A stretch of DNA of 64,000 nucleotides from Gnetum montanum. Its lineage: Eukaryota; Streptophyta; Gnetopsida; Gnetales; Gnetaceae. Positions 36,200 to 47,059 of this stretch are shown here, one piece after another; positions within the stretch are counted from its first letter, which is position 1, and every line of letters starts with the position of its first letter. The stretch covers positions 411,725 to 475,724 of the forward strand of contig MNCI01004098.1 in NCBI GenBank assembly GCA_015680685.1, in the 5' to 3' direction. Position numbers and translations under genes: made by a program. The notes under the pieces are model-generated. The model was given only the letters and a program-made list of their open reading frames with translations. It ran no database searches and was not told the origin of the DNA.

Positions 36200-38766
36200 A
36201 TTTTAGATGTACTTTTCTCTTTATGCATAACATTTTAATCAAAGAAATTTGTAAATTCTGAAGGGGTGTAATATGTTGCTTTTCCTCTTAAAAATGTCAC
36301 ATTTTTGCAACACAAAGGAAACACCCTGAATTCCTTTTTATTCTCTTTTATGCTGCAGTTATCTCTCAAAAGTATTCATGTGTTCATAAAATTATTTAAG
36401 AAATACAATAGGGTAACAACCATTTTTTTTAAATGTCAGCAAATCCATAGATCAAGCAACAAAAGATAATTTTACCTGAACATACAAATTAGTTGCAGGA
36501 GTTGTAATAGCATTCTTAGAACTGACAAAGGTTGGATATTTGAAAAAAAGAAACAACATTGTTAATCCACATGTTAATGCCAACAATAACAAGGTAGATA
36601 TTTGATTTTGCAATTGTTCTTGATCCTGTAGGAAAAATTCTTGTAATATAGCTTACACATGGATAGTTTGGCAAAATATCATGTTGTATGTTTATGACCA
36701 TAACTTAATTTTTATATCCAATTCACATATTTACCAAAACAAATATGCATGACCATTCCATTCATTCTCCATAAGCAAGGAGAGTAGCAACAATAATTGA
36801 TGTGGCAATACATAGGAACATCAATACATAGCTAATATAATCACAAAGAACAATGCCTAGTCCATAAGCATAACAAATGATAGTATTTGTTTGCATTAAG
36901 GTCACCTAAAGATCATTTAATAATAAATAAACACTCAATGATAAACTTTAACAACTTATGTAGCAGCAAGTTTCACTTCATTTAACAATTTATGTTTTTT
37001 TCAGATATGCACATGGGCATGAGGAAAAGGATCTATGGTGGTGAACAGGCATGCATATGGGGTCTATGGCAATAATGGCCATGTATGGGTCCATGGCATT
37101 CACGTTCTAACCCACATCGATCAAATGGGGTGCATTAATACACCAATTGGGACACAAAACGAACTCTCCTGAAATGTTCACTAAAAATGATCATGATATT
37201 AATTATATGAGCAACCTTTATTTCTTTGGAACCACAAACTAACTCTATAGCAGGTGTATTTTGATGAGAAGTCCAACAATTATGTAGAATAGGTGGACAC
37301 ATTAATACTCCAATTGGGATGCAAAACGACTTCTAAAATTTCCACTAAAAATGAGCATGATATTAATTATAGCAGCAACCTTTATTTCTTTGGAACCACA
37401 AACTACAAACTCTACGGCTGGTGAATTTTGATGCAAAAGTCCAGCAATTATGTAGAATAGGTGGACACATGGACGTCAGAACAATGTGTGGTTCCACATC
37501 ACTATCAAATCATGCCATTTGGGATTCTTCCATTAAGGAGGCTGCTGCTCTTGATGGGGGCACTATGATACGTTGGCAACAAGTAAAAGTTGAAGATAGT
37601 GGCGTATGAGCCCTAGGTCATTAGGTAGTGCTTGCTTTGTGATCAACGTTATCGTCTTCGTGTTCCTCATAAAGTTTAATGTTGATGAGAAGGTGCTTGT
37701 AGAAGTGTCTAGATGCCCTTAGGATTGTTATAAAAGGGCACCGTTCTTAATAAAGAGTACTTAGTTTTTAAAAAGGCCAAACAATTTAATAAAGTATGCA
37801 AAGACGTCACAGAACAATCACAGACATAATTAACTTCTTAAACTAAGACAGATGCAAACCCACCATTATATAACGCACTACACACTACACATTGGGATCA
37901 AGTCCTAATTATTGGCACGGGCGCAGGACTTATTTCATAATAGTAGGCTTAAGTCCTAATGACTGGCGCAGGGTGCAGCACTTCTTTCATAGTTCATAAC
38001 AGCAGTAATGACTAGAGAGAACACATTCAGAAGTAGGGCAGCCACTGCTGGTTGGTGTTCTTGTCGCTCGCAGTATTGATGATGATGTTGACAGGGCTTT
38101 TCTTCTCCAGGGCCAGCCCTGACACAGGGTTCACCAGCAACCCATTATTCTTGAACTGCCAGCGCTGGTTGGCATCCACAGCGCATACTCGGATTTCCAC
38201 AGCAGAGCCTGCGCTTCTTCCATTGGCAGTCAAGCACCGGTTGGTGTCTTTGTTCACGCGGATGCTGCCGTCGCTGTAGAGATGCCACTGCTGCTTTTCC
38301 CACTCTTGTTTCTTCTTATCTTTCTCGTCCAATTCGATACATTGCTTCATCTCCACGCCGCTGTTGCCTCCGTTGGGCTGCAGGCACAATGCCTGACTTC
38401 CCCGAATCGACGTCGTGCTGGGGTCTTTGTTGATTCCCAATCTCCAACTTTGGCCGGTGGCACCGTTCTTGGTCTGCACCGACAAGCTGCTGCCCTGGAC
38501 GTCGCTGTTGACATTAAGGACCAATTTGGAGGCGCCATTATTGGTGATTGTGCCGTCAAGAGATAATGTCCATTTGAGCTGCTCCGCTATGGTCTTCTTG
38601 TTACAGTCCGATTTGGATGCCAGCGTCACAGAGCTTCCAGCGTTACCCTGGCGGCTGCTGAGGCATTCCCCCGACGACGACAACTCGATTTTGACTCCAT
38701 CTTGGGGTTTCTTAGGGTCCACCAGTGTGAGCGTCCATTTGCTGGTTGTCGTTCCGTATGGCAACA
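36199..38766 (-). repeat. RIP tandem unit 3 (2568 bp), joined to the intact gene
   Basis: Colinear with units 1 and 2. Its right end is the point inside the intact gene (ACA at 38764-38766) that forms the breakpoint in the other units, and here the gene simply continues into its catalytic part. This makes unit 3 plus the rest of the gene the likely source of the duplications. Confidence 0.85.
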
Positions 38767-39751
38767 GCTGCACTACCTTGTTCTTCACTTCCGCGCAGAG
38801 TCCTTTGACACCGTTGAGTAGCAGCGCGCTGGGGCCGTCGCCATAACCGGAAGAAGAATACTTGTAGTAGTCGCCCTCCACAGGCATTACTATGCGTGGC
38901 ACAGCAGCATAAGGAAGATAAGGCGATGATAAGGAGGACGATTTGAGCAGTAACGCAATGCCTTTAACATAGTACAAGTAGACGCTGTCTACTTTGACGC
39001 CGTTTACTTGGACTGCGCTTTTAAAGACTCCCTGCACCGACGCCTGGATGGCACTCGACAATTTTGACCAGCTTGTCTCCAGCTCCAGCATCGCAGAGTC
39101 TGGCTTAAACTTAGACCGTTCTTGTCTGTTCAAGCACGCGCTTACTCGTGCCTCAATAGATCTGAATCTGGCGGCTTCCGACACCATCTGAATTACCACC
39201 AGGGACGCTATAGCAACTGCCTCATCAAATTTATTCTGATCTTTCTCCACCGTTGTTAAGTCGCCGATGGCCTGTTTCAATGCTTCCATCCCCAGATCGA
39301 TCTGATCCCTTGCTTTTCCCTTTCTCTCCAGTTCGGTGTAGCTGCTGCCGAAGCTGAGCTTCACTTTATTCTTCTTGTCGACGCCGGGAAAGAGAGTGTT
39401 GATATCTGCAGCTGGAGTGTCGTTGTAAAAGTAGGCTCGCTTGGGCGAATCTTGACAGGCGCAGAAACCCTGCACGTAAACATTAACGGCGTTGATTGCC
39501 ACTGTGACGGTGTTCTTGGAGGAGGAGAGATCCACAAGTATGAACCTCTTGTTCGCGCTCAGCACTGAAATGTCGTAAACTTTGCTCTGTCCTCTAGTCA
39601 AGTCGGCTCGCAGATCCTGGAGAAACTGGCTGTACTTATCCTCGGTGGCACCTTCGGTTGAAAACTTGATATTGCCATCAACGCCGGCAGCGCCAAGGCA
39701 AGCTGCTACAGCAATAACAACATACACTGCAAAGTGCTGTATTGCTGCCAT
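38027..39751 (-). CDS. Type 2 ribosome-inactivating protein (rRNA N-glycosidase chain plus lectin chain)
   Basis: Uninterrupted 574-codon gene without introns. Residues 1-26 form a hydrophobic signal peptide, pointing to secretion or vacuole delivery. Residues about 27-285 are the catalytic chain, which in this family removes one adenine from the large rRNA. The five expected active-site residues are in place: Tyr92, Tyr138, Glu192 and Arg195 (in SEAARF), and Trp228. Residues about 315-574 form two beta-trefoil lectin domains, with Trp-centred motifs at 337-339, 392-394, 434-436, 487-489, 529-531 and 568-570 and ending WLPYF. Cysteine pairs 363/383, 456/471 and 506/523 fit the usual intradomain disulfides. 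Unusual: no cysteine between 206 and 319, so the usual bond between chains cannot form there, and Cys319 has no obvious partner. The start is the only ATG before the signal peptide. Length is normal for the family. A defence role is inferred from the family. Confidence 0.93.
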   Translation of the reverse strand: MAAIQHFAVYVVIAVAACLGAAGVDGNIKFSTEGATEDKYSQFLQDLRADLTRGQSKVYDISVLSANKRFILVDLSSSKNTVTVAINAVNVYVQGFCACQDSPKRAYFYNDTPAADINTLFPGVDKKNKVKLSFGSSYTELERKGKARDQIDLGMEALKQAIGDLTTVEKDQNKFDEAVAIASLVVIQMVSEAARFRSIEARVSACLNRQERSKFKPDSAMLELETSWSKLSSAIQASVQGVFKSAVQVNGVKVDSVYLYYVKGIALLLKSSSLSSPYLPYAAVPRIVMPVEGDYYKYSSSGYGDGPSALLLNGVKGLCAEVKNKVVQLLPYGTTTSKWTLTLVDPKKPQDGVKIELSSSGECLSSRQGNAGSSVTLASKSDCNKKTIAEQLKWTLSLDGTITNNGASKLVLNVNSDVQGSSLSVQTKNGATGQSWRLGINKDPSTTSIRGSQALCLQPNGGNSGVEMKQCIELDEKDKKKQEWEKQQWHLYSDGSIRVNKDTNRCLTANGRSAGSAVEIRVCAVDANQRWQFKNNGLLVNPVSGLALEKKSPVNIIINTASDKNTNQQWLPYF

Positions 39752-39825
39752 CCTTGCAATCTTTTATTCCTCCGCCTTAGCTCCGCTCGCAGTTAATTGC
39801 TGCCTTCCGCCTGATAAACGTTGAC

Positions 39826-39832
39826 ATTTATA
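39826..39832 (-). promoter_or_regulatory. TATA box of the RIP gene
   Basis: On the minus strand CCTATAAATG lies about 75 bases upstream of the ATG, which would give a leader of roughly 45 bases. The context around it is single copy, because the tandem units do not reach this far, so the truncated copies have no such promoter. Confidence 0.7.
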
Positions 39833-39835
39833 GGA

Positions 39836-40640
39836 ACGATCAGGAATCTAATTGGAATATGCCAACCTTATCCAATCATGCTGCCATGCTGATGATTTTT
39901 AATGAGATACCCCACGACCAACGGCAAAGGATATAGTTGTTCTTTATTAGGCAGTGAATGCCATAGGGTCTTGGATGCCCATACGAACGCCCATGCATGG
40001 CCATACAAATGCCCAGACCCATATGCATGATGTGTTCACAACGCAGCTTTATCTCATGTGCATCATCGACTGCAAGCATGCACATCAAAGGCGGCAAAAA
40101 CAACATTGAAATGTGTTAACAAATGGTAAAACCCCTATGTCGGGCCAATAGCACACAAGTGCGAGAGGCTCTAGCGGACATAATTTGAATTGCAGCTTGC
40201 TTCCCTTGTTTCTTGTATCGCCGTTGCAGCTTATTTCAATTGCGTTCTTCAATAGCACGGAATTTTATCATTAAATAATGCTTGCAGTTGTAGCTTTGGT
40301 GGGTGCAATTGTAACTTTTGGAATTATTTTCTTTCATCAGATGTTAGTAATGTTTTAGGGGTTTTGCCACGAGTAGCAAATTCATGTCTTTGAGAAAAAA
40401 AAATGCAAACGTATGCAAATAAGTGAAGCACAAACTAATTTTTGTTGCTTTCTTTTAGTAAGCGATTGCACGTGTATTAAAATTGTGATAGATTATTTGA
40501 TTTTCCATTAGAATCCATTCGTGTTCTCTCGGAACTGATTTTTTTTTTTTTTTTTTGCTATAAATGAAATATTTTTAACTTTTTTTTTTCCTTTTTGCAA
40601 AATGCAACCCACATGAAGTAGCATCGACCACATTGCCTCT
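39836..40640. other. Upstream region of the RIP gene
   Basis: No gene seen. Contains a short relative of the dispersed repeat (about 39970-40030), T-rich tracts at 40542-40557 and 40580-40589, and otherwise AT-rich sequence. May hold regulatory sites of the RIP gene, but none is certain. Confidence 0.4.
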
Positions 40641-41200
40641 CACAATGTGCTAGCACTGTTTGCTAGCAACCTACAAGTAAAGTGCAAGTGCTGCTTGCTA
40701 GCACTCTTGTTACCGGGAGTGAACTATTACTCGCAGTCTGGTAACTGCTTTACGGTTTATGAATTTGAATACAATGTTGTTTCTGCGACTACAACCTACT
40801 AGTGAACTACAACTACGACATGCTAACAATGTTGTTTCTATGAGTGAATTGCTACTCGTAGTTTCATAACACTATTTTTCTCTGGTTTATGGTTTGAGAC
40901 TAAATTGCGGCTTGCAATACCACAACATTGTGCTGAGCTAGTTACTGTGAGGAAATTGCTACTCGCAGTCTGGTAGCACTGTTATACGTATGTTTCAAAT
41001 TTAAAATGGAACTATCCTACGAATCACAGCCTCCTGTGAATTATGGTTTGCGAGGATATTGCTACTCACAATCGCATAACACTGTTTTATTTTTGTTTTC
41101 ATTAAAAATTGCTAGAGACCTATGACTCGTAGTCCACTGCGAACTATTAAGTGCAAGCAATCTGCTACTCATAGTCTGGTAGCACTATTTCATAAAAAGT
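40640..41200. repeat. Degenerate tandem array, period about 104 bp
   Basis: The block GCTACTCGCAGTCTGGTAGC, in varying forms, begins at about 40726, 40851, 40958, 41061 and 41164. The last three steps are 107, 103 and 103 bases. Between the blocks are weaker matches of the type GTGAACTA and GGTTTATGG. It looks like an old minisatellite or satellite piece. Confidence 0.65.
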
Positions 41201-41324
41201 TTAGATAAGTTCATATGCATGACATGTAAACTTTTTCAACGTGTACTAATAATGTTAATTTTAATGCAGTATAGCTACCACTGTCTAATTATCTATGAAA
41301 AATTTCCTTCATAGGGATTAGTAT

Positions 41325-42082
41325 TGTCACTTTATTGTAGTTCGCTATCTTCCCACTTGAAATATTAGTAGTTTTGTCACATTTGATTTAATTCAAAGTG
41401 AGGCATACGATAATTGATGTTGTTCAGCCTTATGCTACTCCTAATGATAATGAAAAAATCAATTATTTAAGTTAATTAACAATGAAAAGTAAAGTCTAAA
41501 CTAGCCTACATGTGATAAGTATCCATTCCTAATTGTCCATACATGCCTTGAACTTTGTGCAACTATTGCTAGGATTACTAAACATATCATTACTAGGCAT
41601 ACCAAGTACTTACACTTAAGTGCTCGCGATTAATGGTACTCATTCTACTTAATCATAGAAAATAATAAAGAGCAATAAATGATTAACATTAAGGAAAACA
41701 ACAAGCATTTAAGTAATTAAAAATAATAATAAAACTAAGTGGATTCTGCAATGATGGAAGTAATCTCAATCTTTATTACCAAACATGTAATGTGTCTAAG
41801 TATGTCACACTCGAATAATAATGTCGTACAATCACTTAACATCACGATATGGGCATGCACTGAAAACTTCGCAAAACTTGAAATCTATCTTCTTTCTACT
41901 ACTAAAAATCTATATGAATCTATATCCCAACCGTGCACCCAAGTGTTGTATTTATAGGCTAGCATGAAAGGGATGATATCAAATCCCTGACATTAGAGGT
42001 TGTGCCCCGATATCAAATACTTGACAACATGACTCTAATATCAAATACTCGATATCGGAGCTCTACAAAACATTACTCACCA
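41325..42082 (-). repeat. 3' LTR of copy C, truncated
   Basis: Right border is the LTR start TGGTGAGTAATG (minus strand) after the G-rich ATCATGGGGGTA. It carries the GATATC cluster at 42008-42056 and a CTATAAATA TATA box near 41950. Homology to the other LTRs fades at about 41320-41330, leaving out the GGATACC...CTCATCA end. Confidence 0.75.
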
Positions 42083-42289
42083 TACCCCCATGATTGAATG
42101 AAAACTCGTCCTCAAGTTAAACAAAATGAGGAACAAGTTCTTTACAAAATATTCAAAAGGTATGGGATTATTAACCAACTCTTATGAATACACAAACTGA
42201 CTCTTTTATGCCATAGTGGTGTTTTACAAAAATGGACACAACACAACAAAACAACAAAATTGGGGAAGCTCATGTAGTTCTTAGAGGTG

Positions 42290-45023
42290 GTGGCTCTTCC
42301 ATTGGCTACTTCCCATTGTCATCAGGCTTCTAGAATTTGTAGTGATTTAGGATTTCCTAAAACTTCTCCTCCTCTATTCTTGAGTCATGTACCATCCAGG
42401 CTGATGAGCTAATGTGTGCTGAAACTAGTACATCCCATGGACACACTAGCCACAAAAACATTTGATTTGCTTTCACATATTATGTTGTGAACTGTCATCA
42501 TTCCTTAAAATTTTTGGCCTTTTCTCTTAATTCATGATAATCTATTAATCTATTGGCCACGTCTGAGGCCTTATCTCTTTGGTCGTGGTAGCAAGCCTTA
42601 ATTATTTCTAACTCTGAGTTTTCCTCGTGGAGTTTTTGTAGAACATCTTTCCTATCTACAAACTCTTTTTCATATAGGAAATAGGTGGCTACTACTTGTT
42701 GTTTCAACTTATTTCCAACCTAACTTGCTATTAACATGGTAAGGTTAGTACTGCAAAGGTTAGCTAATGCCATGTACTCTTTTAGATCTTCAATCTATAG
42801 GTTCTTGTTCTTCACCTCCACTTGGTGGACTAGAGCATAGCTATCCAAGATGGGTTGCCAATCAAGATTTTGCACTGACATAAAATTGATGTAGGCCTTT
42901 ACCATTTTGATTTTTTTTCATTAATCTATTTATACATATGAATTTGGTCTCAAAAGTGTTCTTTCAACTTCTCGTGGTTCTTGTCCTTGTCTTATCACAC
43001 AGTTATCTCCATTGTAGATTTTTGGCGTATTATGCAAACCTCCTTCATTAAGAGGATCCAATTCTTTCTAGCCAATCTACTTATATCTTGGTTGACCCTC
43101 ATCACCAGTTGCTTCCTCAATTGGTGGATACTTTCTTCCAAAATGATTTTTTGTTTCTCAATGGTGGTTAACCTTGCATTATTAGCAACAAGTTGCTTGT
43201 TTTCCTCTTGGGCAACAATCAATGCCTTCACATGGGCATATGCTTATGCTTCGACAATTGAGGCATTCTAGATCATTTTATCCTTTTCTTGTTCAACAAC
43301 TTTATTCTATTCAATCAATTGGCCTAGCTTCTCTATTTGAAATTGTTCCAACTCGTCAAGCACAATGAATTGGGAAGGATCCCTTATTTCAGCTCTCAAG
43401 GTGATGAGCCCTTGTTGTAGTCCATGCATTTCTGCTTCTACATGCTTTTCCTTGGTCTCTACTATGATTAGCTTTCCTTTTGTGGCAATGAGATCATATT
43501 GTATTGCAATGAAATCATTAGTGATGTTAAATAGAGTTGTCATAACTTGTCCAATCTATAGTAATCTATCAAGCACATCTTCATGGACCGTAGGAGTGAT
43601 TGAAGTCCCAACTAACATTTTTGCATCTCTGGTTCTAATCAAGTTTATTGGGGGCACAACAGGCACATTAAAGGATTCTTTAATGTAGTCTGTCATAACT
43701 TCTACTATGCCTACTGCATGTTGGTGCTGCATGACTGTGACTATGGCACCTTCTCCCATTTCAAGAACCACTTAAAAATATGCAGCATTTCTAGAGATTT
43801 GTTGTGAAAACTAGGCTTCTTTTCCTGATTGCAAACAAATCTACCCCCTTGATGGATTGGTAGAAACTGTAGGCTGCATGGCATCATTGATAACTCGGAA
43901 GTGGTTTGATTCATCCCTACTTCCCCAACTAAGAGTTTTAGCTATTCGCTATAGATGGCTCAATATGAGCCTATAATCTTGAAGCAGTGGTAGTGGAACT
44001 TGTAGCTCTTACCGTTGCACTAGTTTTTGCTTGGGCTCCTTTTCTAGTTCTTATTTGGCTCCTTCTCTAGTTCTTGTTCTTGTTCATCACCAAGGTCTTT
44101 CCTTGGTGCTACTAGTTTGAGCAACTCAAAGAAAGAAGCATTTTGAACTCTCTTGGAAATGTCATTGGTGTAACTAGGATTTTGGCATACTTGCACAACT
44201 TTTTAATTAGGAAAGGGAATGAAAATGTTAACTTTCTTGCCTTTCTTTTCTTGAACTGCCTTTGAATCTCCATGAAGTACAACTGGGCAAGATTGGCATT
44301 GTATTTTCCCATCAAGATTGCACTTCTTCTAGCTGTGTAGGTTGATATTCTATTGAGGCCTTTAGTGGGGAAGAGGTGGTCTGTGCTAATTTTGAAATAA
44401 ATCCTTTCTTTTAGAGTCAACTCATTGTATATTTTGTTTTCTTTGTTATATGCCTACTTTAGCCACAGCTTCTTGGTTTCTGCATCAAACCTTATGGATA
44501 GATGTGCTACCTTGACCTCCACATTTGATATGTTTAGAGCCTCTACAATGGCCTTGATTGAAAAAGAGATAGAGACTTCACCAATGTTGATAGTGGTACC
44601 CTCTTCTTTATTATGCGAAAATTGATATGTCTTACCAAGTTACTGTTCCCCACTTTTAGAGAGGATGTGCTATAGAGGCGATGCCTGAAGCTAAGTTCTA
44701 ACTACCTCAGGGATAAATGTCATGAATGGCCTAAAGTTCATTTCCAAAATGACTATGGTCAACATGGATCACTCTTGGATGGCTTGGAGGCATTCTTGGA
44801 ATAACATGAGGCATTTTCCTTGCACTTGAGCCTGTGGTTTTATGGCCTCCTCTTGGAATGACTGCCCTATAACAAGAGCCTCTTGATGAATGCTAAATGA
44901 CTAAGCCTCTTGTTCTTCATGCTCAACTAGTGGACCTTATTCTCCTAGTCAACCTTTTCCACCTCTTAGGCATTTGCTTGCACCCTGCAAAGGTCCTTCT
45001 TGTTCTCCTCTTTTTGGGGCCAT
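42290..45023 (-). pseudogene. ORF2 of copy C, decayed
   Basis: Same plan as in copy B, starting MAPKRG at 45023. The transposon-type domain (44420-44112: LKERIYFKISTDHLFPTKGLN, RISTYTARRSAILMGKYNAN, FPFLIKKLCKYAKILV) is better kept than in B. The coiled-coil part includes 43543-43307, 43231-42995 and 42707-42498. Several frames remain open for 70-100 codons. Comparing it with B by codon position could show whether ORF2 was under selection while the family was active. Confidence 0.65.
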
Positions 45024-45569
45024 CTATAATTAATCAAGGATTTGGTGTTAGTAAGGTTTTTTTCATTTATCCTTAATGGGTTTATACCTTACTCATTACC
45101 TTAGTTCCATTAACTTCTTAGCTCATGTGATTGTAAAGTTAGAAATATATCAAGAAAAATGCCCAAAAGTGTTAACTTTTTTATGACCCTTTGCAATTGG
45201 CTTCTTTTCCTTTATATATGGCTTATAATGATGGTTATGATCCTTTGGGTGAGATAATTAAAGGTTATGACATACATACCATTGATTGTTCATTAAAACA
45301 CTTAAGCTTTTTAACATGCGTACCCTTATAATACCTTCCAGGTGATAGCAAATTTTGAAAACTTAGTGCAAGTCTTCCATACAAGCACCCTCCCCTAACT
45401 AAATTGATCACTCTAAGATCACAAAGGTTTAAAAACTATGAAAATTGGAGTGGTATGGAGTAAGATATCGCATGTGGAAGTTGGTTGCATAGAGCTTCTT
45501 AGTCAAGAGAGAAAAATGCAAAAACTCCCCTAACTTTAATTGATGATAATGAATTTTTTGAACATCGTG

Positions 45570-45625
45570 GAGGTTCTATTTATAGATTTTTATAGACCCA
45601 ATATCAGGTAGTCGATATCAAGGGT
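45570..45625 (-). promoter_or_regulatory. Promoter-like region upstream of ORF2 (copy C)
   Basis: On the minus strand, GATATC and ATATTG words (about 45600-45625) are followed by TATAAAAA and CTATAAATAG (45585-45576), about 550 bases before the ORF2 ATG. Equivalent to 22260-22340 in copy B. Confidence 0.5.
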
Positions 45626-45649
45626 CTTGGAATTTCATTTTATGAGGAC

Positions 45650-47050
45650 ATTCAGCATGGAAAATGAATCTCTATGATTGGTTGGAAGGTTTCATGTAAA
45701 ATCCAAAGTTTAAGGGTAAGTGGAAATTCATATTTAGGCACTGGTAGTGTTAGAAGATAGAATCACAGGCATAAAAATCTTTGGAAGATGTAAGAAAAGG
45801 GATATTGGATTCATGGTGTAGAATGGATTGGTTATATGATAAGGGAAGGTTTTGAATTTATTATTTATGCATTTGGAAGGTTTAAGATGATGCGGTTGTG
45901 TCAAACAAGTACAACTTACAACAATTATACAAGTGGGTCCTCCCCAAAGTAGGCTTTTGTCCTTAATGCCCTCATATAACCACACCTAAAAATGTTTGAG
46001 GAACCAAAGGGGTTAAATGCAACACATACTTATTGAACAAAACACACATGTTAAAATTACCAATTTGAGAAAATAACTATATGTTACACAAAACCACAAG
46101 TTATGATCATACAGATAGTGAGATGAGATAGATTTTAGAAACGATTGCAGAAATTGGGATGTGGGGTGCCTTACCATAGGCATAATAAATCCTTATGTGC
46201 CATTAATGGTTAAAGTAATCATTAGCCATTCTTTCCAAGATTCAAAGCAAGTTCAAACCACATTTTAGTGACATTACATTTTTTTATCTCTTTGATTGAC
46301 AACCATAAGACTACCATTGTTACAAGGAGTAGCATCACTTGGCATTTTGTCCAATGGAGGAGTCTATTCATGACACTTTTTCTTATGGTTTTTGAGAAGC
46401 CACCAACCTTTAGGCATGGGTAACATGTCTTTCCAATGGGTCCCATAGGAATTTATTTTGTGTCCTTTTATTTTATTTTTATATATGTCAACCTTACTAG
46501 AGGACTACCTTCAAGCATGGGTAACATGTCTTTCTCGTAACATGGTAAGGCATCATTTATTTTACACTTCCATTTTTTGTCATATCTACAAGGATATAAT
46601 TACAACCTTAGCAACATGATAAAACATACAAAAGTGGTAAAAGAGATTTCATAAATCTCCTTGATGTCATTCCCTTCACATTCCCACTTGGTTCTTCACT
46701 TTTCTATCTAGGCACAATAATTATCAATTTATTCTTAGTTTGATGATGAAAAAAAATATCATTATGACCTTAGTAAGAACCTCTTATTAATGGAATGGGT
46801 GGATGGATGACATGGCCTCACTATCCAAATAGTCTGTCCCTCATGACTTGATAACATAGAGAAAACCTCACCTCAATGGGCTACATGAAGTTGTTTTATT
46901 CACAAACGAGATTACTCATAATGGGAAAGAAAAAAAAATGTGGAAAAAGTTGAAAAGGATAGGAAACATTTGTATTAAGAAATGAGAAAATGATAAAAAA
47001 TTGTAAAATAAAAAGATGAAAAACACCTATTAATTATGAATGTTAAGATG
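45650..47050. other. Non-coding spacer between gag and ORF2 of copy C
   Basis: Colinear with 20926-22259 of copy B. Holds a local duplication of the AAGACATGTTACCCATGCTTG (minus strand) block near 46420 and 46520, which occurs once in B. No ORF supported. Confidence 0.55.
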
Positions 47051-47059
47051 GGGCATCTC

